Source: Sitta carolinensis
Lineage: Eukaryota; Chordata; Aves; Passeriformes; Sittidae
DNA length: 64,000 nucleotides
Direction: 5' to 3'
Assembly: GCA_032173965.1 (NCBI GenBank)
Contig: CM063283.1
Location: 80,416,743-80,480,742 of the forward strand
Part shown: positions 10,124-23,974 of the stretch, one piece after another
How the letters are laid out: every line of letters begins with the position of its first letter
Numbering within the stretch: the stretch's first letter is position 1
Notes under the pieces: model-generated
The model's database searches: none
The model's input: only the letters and a program-made list of their open reading frames with translations
What the model was told of the DNA's origin: nothing
Translations under genes and position numbers: made by a program

Positions 10124-13100
10124 ATAAGTGAGTCCACTATATTTCTAATGCAATAAGGAATAAAGATTTGTGGGAATGAGGCACTGAAGAAAATTAAAAG
10201 ATACATCCATTTTTCTGTTATTTCTATTATTACATTTCTTCCTTTAATGGGAAAATGTACATTGAAAATGTACATTGAAAATGCTACTAGAACACAAAAG
10301 ATTTGATTTTGGTTTTTGAAGCTTGCAGAGAATTTTAGGTGAATTACATGTTTTGCTGGAAGCCTCAAGTGGAACATCCACTGTCCTCAGCGCATCCTGT
10401 AAGTGAAATAATAAGTTTTCGTATGGCTCAGTTTTCTGAGGTTACAAAAACCTCTCTAGAGTAGACAAGATAATTGTTAAAAATAATCACTTCTTCTATA
10501 ACTACATGTCTCTTCTATGATCCCACTGAATTTAAGAGGCATTAGGTAAATACTGGAATTTATAGTGTTTTGTTTAATTTTTCCTGTTGTCATCTTGAAA
10601 ATCTCTGAATCTGGTATCTTCCATTTACCATCCAAACAGACAACATTGAACTCAACTTTACCAGACTAATGAAATCTACATTTTCAAGATAAGGAATCCA
10701 TGCAATCTTAATGATACTTTCAGAAAGGTCAAATGCTAAAAACGAGATTTACAAAATCCAGACAGCTGGGATTAAACTTGACAATGAGTAGTGGAAACAA
10801 GTGTGACTAATACTTATTGTCAGGAGAATTTAAGGAAAATTTGGAAGAAAATATCTACCTCAATTCAAGATTCTAAACTATGTACTATATTCTTTGTCTT
10901 CAGGCATGCAAATGGATAAACTCACCACGAAACAAGCTAAAAATAAAGATGACTTGATAGCTTTCTATGCAGCATTTAAGCACAAAGAGAAATTATCACT
11001 TCTGTGGGAAAAACCTGGTTGAAAGCTGCCTTCCTCTGATATTTGCAGTAGGTACCTACATGCAGGTATTTCCACCCAGAACTCTGTCTTGGCATATTCA
11101 AGATTTAGGGATGTCGGTCTTTTTCACAACCTTACTTTCAGTGCAATTTATTTGAACATTCAGAACAGGAACTTGGACTAAATTACAAGGTTTTTTTTTT
11201 ATTTTTTCCTTTTTCCTTTTTTTTTTTTTTTTCTTTATTTTTTAACACAGGAGAATTAATTATTTTCTTATAATGAATATGTAATTGTATTGTTTTTTTT
11301 TGTGTTTGGTGTTTTTTTTTTTTTCCAAAAAAAGGAAAGCATATTAAAGCATATATTCGTGCACACAGGCTTGGGAAACATTCACCAGAATGAACCTCAA
11401 GAACCTTGATTAAGGAATAGTCATGGGAGTGGAGTGTTAAATCAGCCAACTTCATTAAACTCTGTCTGTTCAAATACTTAACAAGAGAACTTTAGATCCC
11501 TAAAGAAAGCTGACCATTTCAAGAGTGATGAAAAGTGTTCTTATACTTTGATTTTTAAAGCAGAACGGAGGTCTCAAATCCATTTGTAGATCATGGCCTT
11601 TGTCATTCATTCTGGCTTCTAGTGTCTAAACTCTCAAGAAATTATAGATTAATTTATGAAATTATTGGAAGCCTCTGTTTTTACAAGCTTGGAAAGAAAT
11701 TAAACAGTAATCAATTAGTTTCTCTTTCTTCTTTTTTGTGTGTGATTATAAAGGACACAATATATGCTCTTTTAGAAGAAAAAACCTAGAGAAACTTTAA
11801 AGAAAAGAACTTTTTCAGATCAGTAGTGAATGCAGTAGCCATCCTCAGCTAGGTATACCTTTATACACTTAAGATTTTATTTACAGAATGCAAAACTATC
11901 TTAAAATTATTTTAAACTATCTATAAACCACAGCAAAATGGCAATACCTTGTACATTATATCCTGTCTTCTTCCTGGAAAACTGGGTTTCCTTAGCTTTT
12001 AAGCCTTAGAGTGACACATGTTAATTCTGAAGCCAGGTGTCAACCTGCTGTTTTTCAAGCCAGTAACTGCCTCTCAGAAAAACCTTAAACTGGATCTGGG
12101 GTCTGGGGAGTGAAATTAACATCCCATCAGGTATTAGTTCCATTCCCCCCGCTATCAGTGCAGTCATCACCCCCAAGGTGAAGGCGGAGCACCTGTACAT
12201 CTTCAGTTAGAACCAGGGTATGCTTTTATTGGGCAGTTAAACCTACAGTCCTCTTGCAATTCCTATTCAATTTTCTGAATGAAACACAACTACTGCTTTT
12301 TTTGTCAGGTACAGTGACAGAAGGGCCCTACAAAACCCATAGCATTTTTTAGATTTTGCAAAATAATCACTGAGTAGAAAAAAAATCCTAGTCACACTGC
12401 ATTTTGCACAACATGGCAGTTTCCCATGTTCAGAATTGAGGATATAATGTTTTTATGAAGCGATATTTTGTTTTCATAAACTTCAGTAAACACTAACTGC
12501 ATAAATCCCTCATAAGCAAATATAAAATAAGCTTATCTTCCAGCTCATAGGAGAGAAGCTTAATATCTACTCCTTTTAGATAAGTAATTTTGGAACTGCA
12601 CTGGGTAAACATTTCAAAAGCAATTAAAAAAATAATCCTTGATTTTTGATAACAAACTTGAACATCCAGGGAACTGTAAGCATGTCAAAATACTTTTTTT
12701 AATTGAAGAGTATTATATCGTGTATAACTACACGCAACTTATCAGACAAACAAGTAAAAGGTTATTAAACAGAGTGGACATTTGCTTTACACTTGTTTTA
12801 AAGACTTCTTTATTTACATGGCCATTTTCATCAGCTGCAGTGTAAGCAGCATAATATTCTTTTGCAAACTTAATAATAACTCTGAAAATACATGGATGGG
12901 AATTGAAGGCTCAGTATAAAATCAACACCTGGATTCATATACCATTCCCATGGTAGCAGATCCTAATTTCTCGACAAAACATGATTATAGCTAAGAAAAC
13001 AATTACTAGTTTTGTTTTTCTGGGACTCCATAAAATCCAAATACAATATCTGAAAAGAAGGCAAAGCAATAACAGAGCTTTAGACAAGGACAAAAACAAG

Positions 13101-13985
13101 ATTTGTTTTCTAGTACTTAATTTTATCACAAATGACAAGAAGGGGCAAATATAGGGAGAGAAAAAATGGAAAAAAAATAAATACAAATGCTTTTTTTTCA
13201 CTTGTATGCACTCTATTTGAGATCATCCAGTGACAGGAAGATTACTTTGTAAGATGCTATGTGAACAGACAGAGAAGCACTGCTATTCAGCAAAGGAAAC
13301 ACGATGCAGAAACTTAAAGTGTAATTGGTAGAGATAGAATTAGTTGATTTTTCTTGGGCAAATGAAATAAAAGTATCTCCAGTATTTTAAGGCACCCATT
13401 ATCTTATTTAAAAAGCACAAAGTACCTGATAAAAAAAAAATAAATACCTACAGCTGATTTGTTACATTTTGTTAACTGTAAATAAAAACAATTTTCATTA
13501 TTATTCCTTTGTTTAGTACCTGTTTCCAAACCCCTAGTTTCTGTTTTCCTTTTTTCCTTTGCTCCCTAAATTAATATGGCTCTTAATAAGCATTAACCAT
13601 TTCAAAACAAAAAAGAAATCCAAACTAACCTCAAAACTACCACCACCACCAAAAACAGTAAGAAAAGCCAAAACCCTCTTGTTCTTTAGTAACTCCGTGT
13701 TGAAGAAAAGTTAGATGGATTTGAATGCATATTTTTTATCAGGTTTGGGATTTTCTGAATGGGATACTGTAACAGGATGTACTACCTCTAAGTTTTGACA
13801 GTGGTGGGACCGGAGGGATGGTCCCTGTGAGAAGAGAACAGGGGCTGCTCCGTGCTAAATACTCCAGCTGGCTCAGTTGGGCTCATCACAGGGCACAGCT
13901 GAGCCCTTCTGCCAATGTGTGATGCCCCTGGGAAATACATTTTAGAAAGAGAACCACACTGAGGTGGTGGGAAGGGCAGAAGGAA
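10124..13985. other. Unique AT-rich DNA, no gene seen
   Basis: Includes a short direct repeat (TACATTGAAAATG twice in tandem, about 10257-10282) and a T-rich block at 11191-11325. Frames up to 96 codons are driven by homopolymers. I found no repeat-family member or RNA gene. Confidence 0.55.
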
Positions 13986-13993
13986 GAGCAGAA

Positions 13994-13994
13994 G

Positions 13995-14076
<82 letters not shown>

Positions 14077-14192
14077 CAGACAGATAGATAGATAGATAGA
14101 TAGATAGATAGCGATAGATGCATAGATACATAGATGCATACATCCATAGATACATCCATAGATACATACATACATACATACATACATACATA
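13994..14192 (+). repeat. GATA/CATA microsatellite
   Basis: An almost pure (GATA)n array runs from about 13994 to 14110 with a small GACA interruption. A mixed GATA/CATC/GCAT segment follows, then a pure (CATA)n run at about 14163-14192. The Tyr/Leu/Ser-rich frames read from its minus strand are not genes. The array is probably length-polymorphic. Confidence 0.97.
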
Positions 14193-15080
14193 CTTAGGTC
14201 AGGTGGGCAGGAGGTGCTTCATAGCGAAGCTGGTAAAACCCCTGGAGGGCCCACAAGCTGTGTAGGACACATATCAGAATGGGTAATTTCCTGAAGGGAG
14301 TGTGACATATCAAGGACCTACACTGTAAAGCAGAAATGAGCATGAAGAAAAGTGAATTGGGAGTAAAGTGCAAAAAGCAGAAGTGGTACAAAGTGAAATA
14401 TCACCAGCTTCCTGTGCTTTGCTGAAGAGCCTGAGTGTAGCCTGCAGTAGGAAAAAGGTAGCTAGAGATTAGGAAATGGGGAGGAGAGGTGCTTTCCATA
14501 ATTGCTTAAATGCTTGGCTTAGTTTCTGAATATTTCAATCAGCATTAGAATTTTTATTTAATTAGCAATAAATTCCCATAGTTGATTCTGTTCGGCCTGT
14601 GACAGTAGCTAGTGCAAGATTTCCCATTATTATTTTGATCTATGAATTTTTTCCATTACTGGTGGATTTTTTTTCTTTCTCATCTTGTAGGTAGGACCAA
14701 GCAACTGGTTGGATGTTCAGCTGCCAATCAGGGCCAAACCAATGCACAAGAAAACCACAGAGGGCTTGCTTTTAGGTTTTTGAAGGTTGCTCAATTGTTC
14801 AGTAATTTGACCATTCTATGCGAAAACAAAAAAAAAAACCCCACTTGTGTCAGATATGAGACTGAAAGGATGAGAACTTCAAATACTACATTATTATAGA
14901 TGCTGGAAGATGGAAAACACTTTAAAAATCAGGTTTGTTGCTACAAACATAATATAGATCATTAAGCTTGTTCAGTTGTGAGATAAATACAAAAATCACA
15001 AGACAGTCAAATCCTCAAAAAGTATTGCTGCTAGAAAGAAAAGTAGATACTTTAAAAATTAAATTGCACACAGAAACTTC
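14193..15080. other. Unique DNA, no gene seen
   Basis: Mixed-composition unique sequence with an A-run near 14828-14838. No domain, RNA gene or repeat was recognised. Confidence 0.55.
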
Positions 15081-15084
15081 TTCC

Positions 15085-15800
15085 AGTGGACAAACAAAAA
15101 ATAAGATGTGAGCAAGAAATCAAGTAAAGGGGACAGGAAACCTGCAGGGAACTTCTATCAAATCTCAAAGAGCAGAAAGATGGGATGTGGAAAAAGGAGC
15201 AGGAGACATGGGAGGACCGTAGGAACATTTTCAGGAGTGCAAGAGGAAGGCCAAGGCCCACTTGGAGTTGAGTATGGCAAGGACAACAAGGATTTCTCTA
15301 AGAACATCAGCAGCAAAAGGAAGATTGGGGAAAATGTGAGGCTGCTGCTGAACCAAAAGGGTGATGGAAGACACAGGAATGGTGGAAATACTGAATGTCT
15401 TCTGTGCCTTAGACTTTACTGCTGAGACAATCCCTTGGGAATCCTAGACCTTGGATTTAAGAGAGGAAGGCTGGAGAAAGACAGACTTCCCCTTGGTCAG
15501 AGAGGGTTGGGTCAGAGATCAGCTAGGGCAGACTTAACACCCATAAATCCACGGGCCCTGATGGGATGTATCTAGGGGTGCTGAGTGAGCTGGCAGATGT
15601 TGGTTGCTAAGTCATTACCCATTATCTTTGAAAAATCACGGAGAACAGGAGAGGTGTCCAGTTACAGGAGAAAAGCCAATGTTACGCTCATCCTCAAAGG
15701 ACAAGGAGGACCTGGGAAACTATTGAGTCAGCCTCAACTTCTCTGGAAAGGTAATGGAACATATCATTCTGGAGGTCCAGAATGTTCATCAGCAATAAAA
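15085..15800 (+). mobile_element. CR1 LINE fragment (ORF2, endonuclease-RT junction and N-terminal RT)
   Basis: CR1 is the main avian non-LTR retrotransposon; its ORF2 encodes an endonuclease and a reverse transcriptase. The piece reads on the plus strand. 'KSLPIIFEKSRRTGEV' and 'KANVTLIL' are recognisable as the early RT region (about 15605-15700), preceded by DNA encoding a GPDGM-type block near 15556-15570. The upstream half corresponds to the CR1 linker rich in Lys, Arg and Gly. Frameshifts and stops break the reading, and both ends are truncated. It is inert. Confidence 0.8.
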
Positions 15801-15804
15801 GCAA

Positions 15805-18800
15805 CTGTAGTATATAAAAAGAGAAAGGAAAAAATGAACCAATTTCCCCTACTGACAAAAGTAGTTACAGTACTGTGAGCAGGAGGTAATATTAAGAATA
15901 GAGATAGGACAGACTATATTACTAGATCATCAATATTAAAAGTGGGAACGGAGACAAAAAGAAATTGATAATCCCAACTGCATCTAAGTTACTGTATTTC
16001 ATACATTTGTGCTTGGTGTTCATGTGATTGCATATGCCTAAAGGAAGAGTTGTGCCTTTAATGTTTTTCGACATAAGCTATAATATAAATTTAAATATCA
16101 TACGATTATGGCAATATGGCAATAAGTTCTTGCAGTACTGGGTAGTACTTGAGGAAATTACAGAGCTTCAAGGAAAAAAAATCTGTCAATAAAACCTGCC
16201 CTCTTCTTCATGGATGAGATGGTCACATAATGTCAAATTATTTTTTAGTCTTTTTCATTATTTTATGGAGAAGTCTCCCAGTACTAATGTTTAATGCAGA
16301 GGGATTAATACATACTTTACATACCTAAATCTTGTTTACACATACAGGGGGAGGGGAAAAGAAGCATAAATCTGTTTGGTGTGAATATTTTACATCCTTC
16401 CAAGTCTCCGCAAAGAAAAAGATAATATGAGGGCAGTAATTTTTTTCTAATTAAGCTAAAAATCAGGAGAAAGTTTAAACAAACTGAGGAAGATGATACT
16501 CCTCTATAGATTCAAAATAAGACTTCTTGAGCAGTTTTTAAAGAGACTTTACATTCAGTCCAACTTGGAGAGTAACAAGATATTAGAACATAAAATGACA
16601 GAAGAAACCAACTTCAATGAAAGTACATGGTTATTCAGCAGGATTAGTGCAAGGCATGTTGCAGGAAGAGCATTAAATTGTCTTCCATTTGAAATAAAAG
16701 CATTAGGTAGCTATTTTCTGTAAGGTTTTAAGGAAGAAAAGGATCCTAAGGAGAGAACAGAGCAAAGAGAGTAGTCTTTGCTTTATGTTCAAAAAAAGAA
16801 GACCAAAACCATGTTTTCTTCTACCTGTAAATGCCAGCATAATTTTTTTTTCTGATTAACAAAAGATTTTGCTGTTTATAAATAAATTGAAAATTTTCCA
16901 TGGTTTTCTAGATAAATGGTAAAAATAATAAATATATTTCCCAAATAGTTTCCTTCTTTTATTTAAGAAATTTCTCATAAGCCATAAGAAATGTGGATTA
17001 CATTATTATCTTAGAGCAGAAGCTAAGTGATTAACTACGTTCATCACAAGAACAAAATTAAGATATTGTTGGCTACATGGACAATACAGTCCATCCTCTC
17101 ACACCTCCCCATCCCAGCTTCCTCCTTCCCTTTCAAAGAGAGAAATCAGATTATGAATGGTTAAACAAAGCACATAAATTTTTGCTTAAGATAAAGGAAA
17201 TAATTTTTTTTTTTTGGATGACAGAATTTGTTCATTTGTTTCTTTTCCTGCCGCACTATTCTACACTCATGACTATAAGGAGAAAAAAAAAAAAAAAAAG
17301 CAAATAAAGAGCAAATGATGAGAAGTAGCACAATAATAAAAGTCTTAGGCTCTCAGATGTGGGAAGGGATTAGAGAAAATGCTTCAAACTCTTATATTGA
17401 AAAACTCTAGTCCACAACTTCTGCTTCTGAAAACAGTAGAAGAGATGGTAATAATAATCTTCTGAGGCAACGAGACTTTATATTTTCTTGATGGGTGGAA
17501 TTCTACCTCAAGCTGTAAAACAGTGATACGCTTGTAATTGATAAGTTTGGTGTGACACAAAAAGATAAAATAAAATACAAAGGCTCTGTATTCCACTATG
17601 CAATCATATACATGAAAGCATATAAATCCAAACATTACCATTCCAGGCAAGTGTTTTCATCAGAAATGTCCATAACTGACAAAAGGGTAAACTGCCTTAG
17701 TAGTGTGTACACTAAATGTACAGCACACAATACTTGTGGCTCCATCATAAATATTGAATACAGGATATTTCAAAATAATCAATGCAATTAAAGATACCTA
17801 AATTAATTGTTAATAAAAATTACTTGTTTCTAAATTTATAAAATCTTACTGAAATTGTGAATTCTGTCACATTTTATGATGTGAATTGATAAATGCCTGG
17901 CTCATGCTAAACTGCTACATTAGCTGTGTACTCATCACAAAATCCCTTCTAAATTGGGAATAATAAAGTTGGGTTTTTTTTGTGCACAGAAGAATGAAAC
18001 CAATAGAACAGACAAATAAGTCCTCAATTGATTGCAAATTTCCTTCTTATTACCTCAAGAATTTTGATGAGTTTCAGATAGCTTTTCTGTCAAGATGTGA
18101 ATGTGTAACTTCAATTAAACCTTGTAATATGCAAAGGTTGGGAATATAAACCATGTAAACAAGACACAGCTGTCATACAGAATCTAAATCCTTGTAACCC
18201 ATCAGAATCCCTAGTCAGTACCACTATTTCCACTGAGATTTTTAGTAAATTGATTGTGAATTAGAGAAACAAGACTGGGAAAAAAAACCACAAACAAACC
18301 TGAAATAGCTAAAAGGTCGACACTGAACTTTGAGTAAAAAGACCAAGAACATGGAGTACCACATAATTTATAGAAATATAAGTAGTTGGTGTTACTTCAG
18401 ATCTCCTTTTAATACACAGGATCAAAATGAAGAACTTGCTTGGCTTTCAGCTTTGTTAAACACTCAGGAATAACTCCTGGCACGTAGATTGCAAGAAGAT
18501 AACCTTCCCAGCATTTAAAAATTAATTAAAAATGGACAAAATACTGTTATGCTCTTTAAATTTAATTTGCAGCTCTGTGACCACCTTAAAATTTATCCTT
18601 TTCTGATTACTTAGCTATTTCAAAAAATGTTTGAAAACCATGGCCACAATATTATAATTTCTTAACTATTTTTAAATATTGGCCTGTCAAAATATTATTT
18701 CTCTAGTTAGGGAGGTGATGTTGATATCCTTTAGTAAGAAAAGTGTATTAGAAACATTTATCCATCGACCAAAAGGGGATCAAAGAGAATGAGGAGGTAA

Positions 18801-20460
18801 AAAAGGACATATTTATTTTCACCACTATTTTTAATAGAGCAGAGTTTATTATTTTACCCCAATTTTAGTATTTTAACTCAAGCTGGAGAATAAATAAAAA
18901 CGTTTGACAACACCTGGTTAAACCCACTTCCAATAATTCTTGAAATAGAAGCTTTTCAGGTCCTTTCTTTGGCCTTGGGAGTGAACTTAGGCAAGCAGAT
19001 AAAACTCTGACTCCCTTTGTCTGGCACTTTGGTTTCTTGAACTAGAAAACAACTGTTTTTAGGTAACCAATTAAGTATCATTATCTAATTTTAATGAAAT
19101 TCTGATTCCAACATGTTTTTAGGGTTTTCTTCCATTGATTAGTGCAAATATTGTCAAGCTCTGATGTTTGCGTTCAAGTTTTAAATGGAATGAGAATGGG
19201 AACTCTCATCATAAGTATTGAAAAGAGGGAGATTAATTTAAGGTAAGCTTTCTCTTTTCCATTAGACAATGTCAGATTTCTAATTTACACACTCAGTTAA
19301 TTGACTAAGGTTGGATGGAATAGGCCTGGGCCTTAACATGTCTCATCTTTGTGTGAATATGTGAATACTTTGTGTACATTTGGAAAAACAACAAAGTTCC
19401 AGTGGCTATACTAAGTAACACTAGCTTTCAGAAGTCAGGGATTTGGAAAGCAGACCTTGGCCCTCCTATTATTGCTAAATGATGAGGAATGCAATGACTT
19501 CAAATATAGTGCCAGGTAATGTTACTTTTATTTGACAGAGCCATGTCTTTGCAGTCACAGTTCACACAGCTCAACAGATAGTTTTCATTTTGAATTTACC
19601 ATTAAACTAAGAAACTACTTGCAGCAGAGAGCAACACTAGGCAGGACTTTGAAAAATGTTTGAGTACTTTTAAACACTCAGAATATTTTTAGCCCTTGAA
19701 AATTAAAGGAGACAAGGAAGAACTTCACTCATCCAATGGTTTAATATGGTCTCCAGCATCAACACTAATAAGAGAAAAAAGAAAGATTACACGTCACACT
19801 TTATGTAGAGAGAACAATTTCCACTTTGCTGGTTAAATGAGCACCCAAAAATGCTGGAATAAACTATAGCAATTATCCTAACAAGGCCATTTGACTTTGT
19901 AATAATCAGTCACAGAGTACAACACACACAGTTCAGTTCTACCATGACCAGCCATTATTGTACAATGAACATTCATAGCCAAGAAGCTAGCTGGTGACTG
20001 GTAAAATGAAATTTAAAAAACCCCAAAAAACAAACCTCTTTCTTTTTAGAAATAAATTTTAAATTTAGAAATTTAAAATATGTTTGGTAAAAAGCTGTGC
20101 CTCGATGGCAAAATCTGTGCTGAGTGATCTTCCAGAGTATATGAAAATTCATAGCTTTGTCAGCCAGGTATCTTTTAATAACATCATACAGATGCTATAG
20201 CTATTCCACCCTTTCTTCTCCATAAATTCAGGCCAACTAAGAAGGCTTGGTAATAGGAATATACAAAATTCTGCTTAAAATCCATGTGGCTTATGTGAAG
20301 TGGTTTTGTTCAAGGAGAAATACAAACAGAAGAAAAAAACATACCCATGAAATATAGATAAATGTTTCTCAGTGATGAAGATAGTAAGGTATAAAGTATT
20401 CAGGAAAAAAAAAAATACTGATTTTCAAGCAGTTTGAGATATGCACTAGGGATAGGTTGC
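15805..20460. other. Unique AT-rich DNA, no gene seen
   Basis: About 4.6 kb of AT-rich sequence with A-runs near 17209 and 17283-17299. The open frames are short and lack domains. No repeat family, tRNA or rRNA was identified. Confidence 0.55.
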
Positions 20461-20464
20461 AAGA

Positions 20465-20625
20465 CTGTATTCTTCAGGCTGCTGAGGGAGGCTCCATCCT
20501 TGCAGGTTTTCAGGACCTAGATGAGCAGAGACATGAATGATGTGGTCTGATCTCACAGTGGCTTCTGCTCTATGTAGGGATGCACTAGGGACCTACTGGC
20601 ATCCCTAAAAGCCTCACTGGTCATA
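20465..20625 (+). mobile_element. Degenerate CR1 3'-end relic
   Basis: The order of motifs (GGAGGCTCCATCCTTGCAGG, a TTTTCAGGACC block, GTGGTCTGATCT, then AGGGACCTACTGGCATCCC) follows the CR1 3' untranslated region in the plus orientation. Substitutions are many and the terminal 8-bp repeat is missing. Confidence 0.5.
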
Positions 20626-20798
20626 CAACAGAGTCTGCCTACTTTCTTTTGTCACTTTTCCTAGCCTTGTGCATGAAACGAGGGTCATTACTATTCCTTG
20701 TGATGAAATATCCTCCCATGCAGGCTATAATAATGAAAGTGCTGTAGAAGTCAAAAAGAATGCTAAGGGAATAATAAATGTAAATAAAAACACATGCC

Positions 20799-20862
20799 TT
20801 TTTTTTTTGTGTTTTTTTTGTTTGGTTTTTTTTTGTTTTGTTTTGTTTTTTGTTTTTTTGTT
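20799..20862 (+). repeat. T/G low-complexity tract
   Basis: Runs of T separated by single or double G for about 64 bases; the complement is A/C only. It generates spurious Phe/Lys-rich frames. Confidence 0.9.
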
Positions 20863-21261
20863 AAATCAAAGACTGTGCACTTATATTTCAACTCCTTATG
20901 GATATTTGTACAATGCATCTTTGTGGAACATGGATTTGAAAACTTTGTATTCACATGTGTGAATGGAAAAATAAAAAAAAATTGCTCTTGTAAGGAAAGA
21001 ATACTTAATCCTGTTCTTGTTGCTGTGTCTTAATCACTAATATCTTTCCAATAGGAAAAAAACCAATATCATAAGGCATATCTCCTGAGGACTACTTGCT
21101 CCCATTACACAACTCAAACCTCTTTGGTTGCTGAAAGATATATCAATGAAAATATCTTTTCCAGGGAAATCTTACTTCCTTGAAGACATTCCAGGAGCAC
21201 AAAAAGTTTCTAAATTTATCAGATTAATTACTCATTGGATTATTAACAACTTCATGTTTTA

Positions 21262-21316
21262 ATAACATTTATTATTACTATTATTATTATTTCAAATATT
21301 ATTATCATTATTACAA
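21262..21316 (+). repeat. Imperfect ATT trinucleotide repeat
   Basis: Repeated TTATTA/ATTATT units with scattered C and A substitutions, typical of an ageing microsatellite. Confidence 0.8.
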
Positions 21317-22514
21317 TCACCAACAATATCATTACTATTTTCGTTGTTCATATGCCTCAGCTTTCACTGCTGAGTGTCAGGTCCAAATATTTTCTGATGA
21401 ACTGCTTAATGAGATAATTAAATTTCCTTTCCTGAACAAAATTCTTTCTATTCCCTAAAAATAGTTACTTTCATCAAGTCATGCTAGAAGCACTGCAACT
21501 GCTGATAATATACTGTCAAAGAAGACAGAAAAAATAAAGATGATTTGCTTAAAGAGTCTTCCTTACTGAGTAGTACAAGATATTAAGTAATCTTCTGTAT
21601 GATGAATTCTAGAAGGAAAACATAATTTTAGGGAATATCGAAAAGCAGGCAGTTTTAAGGTGATTGTCAGAGAATCCTTACAGTTTATTCAATTGTAAAA
21701 GTCATGGGAAAACAATAATAAAACACCCCTGCAAGAACAACCCCTCAGATTTCTAGGAAGTTTGACTGTAATTTTTTACACTCTTTTTACTTCAATTACA
21801 TAGAGTTGTATTAGAATGTCTGTATTAGCAAAAAAAAAAAGTTAGATTGGTTGGAAGTATTTCATTAACCTTCCAGTATTGATTAGACAGGATACAGAGA
21901 TATTATGAGAGATATGAATAGAGATTTATTATAGTCAAAATGTCATAACCTTTTTTTTTACTGGGAAAAGAGCAGAATGTAGATGAACAGCATTGTAATT
22001 TTGTAGTGACAGACATTGGAAACTCATGCTAGGCAAAGCAGAGAGTCTTTTTTCTTTATCTATTTTAATTTTTAAAATTGGTTTGAACTTCTATATGAAA
22101 CACATATGTCCACTTTGCTGAAGTTGACTAATTCAGCTACTTCCAGCCAGGTAATCACATGCTTGGTCAGGTCATTCCCTACACCCACTCAGCACAATTT
22201 GTCTTCTCTTGTTGTTGAGCTAATTTCCAACATTTTTCCTCGAGTGGACTCTTCAGGGTGCATTTATTGTGCATTGGTCTGTGTGTTGCATGCCAGAAAC
22301 AGGAATCAGACCGCGTCTCTCTGTCCATCTATTTGTTTGTTTCTGGTACCAGCCACTACAGAGGCCAATGAACCTGCATGATGAGTTGGGATGTTTGCAT
22401 CAGCACATGATTGCTGATGAAAATGAAGCTGGACTAACTGGCAAGTAGGATAAAAGGTTTGGGAGCCACACAGGGTAATAATCATTAGTCTGAGATTACC
22501 CTGAATAGACAAAA

Positions 22515-22960
22515 GGACCTGTAAGTTGGCTACTGGAGGGCAGGAGGTCAGCTAATGGGAAGGCCATGGGGAATAGAGGTCATCTACAAGTAAGCATATA
22601 GGTCTGGCCCAGCTCCTGGCAAGACCCTAGTAAATGTATGCGAAGAGATGAGAGGATTTAGGTAAGACTGGGTGACTGTATTGATCTATAATGTGTGTGA
22701 GATTGTGTGCCCTTGTGTGTGCACCTTGCTGAGTGTGTGCACATCTGAGTTTGTAGCAACAGCAGAGGGGCTTTAGGCTTCAGTGGTTGGCATGTCCAGA
22801 TGCTGGAAACCTGGGAGACCCAGGGGTCAGCTGCTGGTCACAGCAACAGGAGACTAAGCCCTTTTGGACTCAAACAGGAAAAGAAGGGGAATAGATACTT
22901 CCATCCTTTGTTAATAAAGTGACTTTTCTTCTCCTGGCTGTGTCAGAATGGCTGAGGCCC
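22515..22960 (+). mobile_element. Candidate old solo LTR
   Basis: A segment richer in G and C than its surroundings contains a GT-rich patch (about 22690-22755). Downstream is AATAAA (22913-22918), followed by a pyrimidine-rich stretch ending CTGGCTGTGTCA. The order and the short distance from AATAAA to the end resemble the R-U5 part of an avian ERV LTR read on the plus strand. No terminal TG/CA pair with a target duplication could be fixed, so the assignment is tentative; a unique GC-richer island is the alternative. Confidence 0.35.
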
Positions 22961-23335
22961 ACCTACTTCAATCTACCTCAGAGAAGATGGCAAGATCACA
23001 TCAAAGCACGGTGTGAGTAATAGAGGTAGAATTCTTCTTTATCCCTATGTTGGCTATTTCATGTCATGAGAGTTGCAATTTTATTTTCTTAGTTGAAAAG
23101 CTGTAATTACTTAACAGTTATATTTTAACAGCATCTGCAGGCCCTGGTTTAGAATTGGAGACTAGCTGTGAAAGTCATTGCCTTTGGAGAGATACAGATT
23201 TAGTTCCTGCCTAAAGAAACTAGTGTCAATGGACAGACTGGAAGCTGTAGAAAGCTATTATGGTCCCAAAACTACTTAAACCAATTTTCAAACAGTTTTT
23301 CCTTTAAGCACACAGATGAAAGAAATTTCTGTGCA

Positions 23336-23825
23336 ATGTGGGCTTGAAGCCCAGAAAGCCAACTGTGCTCTGGGCTGCATCAAAAGCAGCATGGCCACCG
23401 GGTTGAGGGAGGCAATTCTGACTCTATTCCACTGTGGTGAGACCCCACCTGAAATACTGCACCCAGATGAGGACTAGAAACATGATTAGAGGGCTGGAAC
23501 ACGCCTTCTCCAAGAAAAGTTGAGAGAATTGAGTTTGTTCAGCCTAGAACAGAAGAAGACTTTGGGGTGACCTAATTGCAGCCTTCACATGCAGTATGGG
23601 AAGGTGGCCTACAAGAAAGATGTGGAGACCTCTTAGAAGAGCATGTAGTGACAGGACAAGGAAAACGGATTGAAACTAAAAAAAGGTTTAGATTTTGTTA
23701 GCTGTTAGGATGAAGTTCTTCACTGTGAGAGTGGTGGAACAGGTTGCCCAGAGAAGTTGTGGATGCCCTATCCCTGGCAGTGGTCAAGGTTGGATGGGGC
23801 CTGAGAAACCGGCTCTAGTGAAATG
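23336..23825 (+). mobile_element. CR1 LINE 3' segment
   Basis: The plus strand shows the standard CR1 tail in order: GTGAGACCCCACCTG, the TTCTCCAAGAAAAG block, TTTGTTCAGCCTAGAACAGA, AGTTCTTCACTGTGAGAGTG and AACAGGTTGCCCAGAGAAG. It ends in GGCAGTGGTCAAGGTTGGAT. This covers the C-terminal part of ORF2 and the 3' untranslated region. The last tens of bases, including the terminal octamer repeats, are lost or diverged. Confidence 0.92.
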
Positions 23826-23974
23826 TTTTTATATCTAATGTGTTTTTTTCTTTATTAGTTGTTCTGTGCAAGAATGTGAAAAAGGAGGACCTGATTATGA
23901 TACATAATATACTAGTTCATTTTCACTTAAGGATCTTAACATTTATTTCATAATATGGTTTATTATTTAAATAT

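Larger units (their letters stand above)
20625..22515. other. Unique DNA with low-complexity tracts, no gene seen
   Basis: Holds a T/G-only tract (about 20799-20862) and an imperfect ATT/TTA repeat (about 21262-21316). A 91-codon frame near 22106-22381 has no recognisable domain, and an opposite-strand frame overlaps it. Confidence 0.55.

Noticed and set aside
13788..14191. Three overlapping minus frames of 81-131 codons rich in Tyr, Leu, Ser and Ile
   Set aside because: They are read straight through the GATA/CATA microsatellite; composition explains them.
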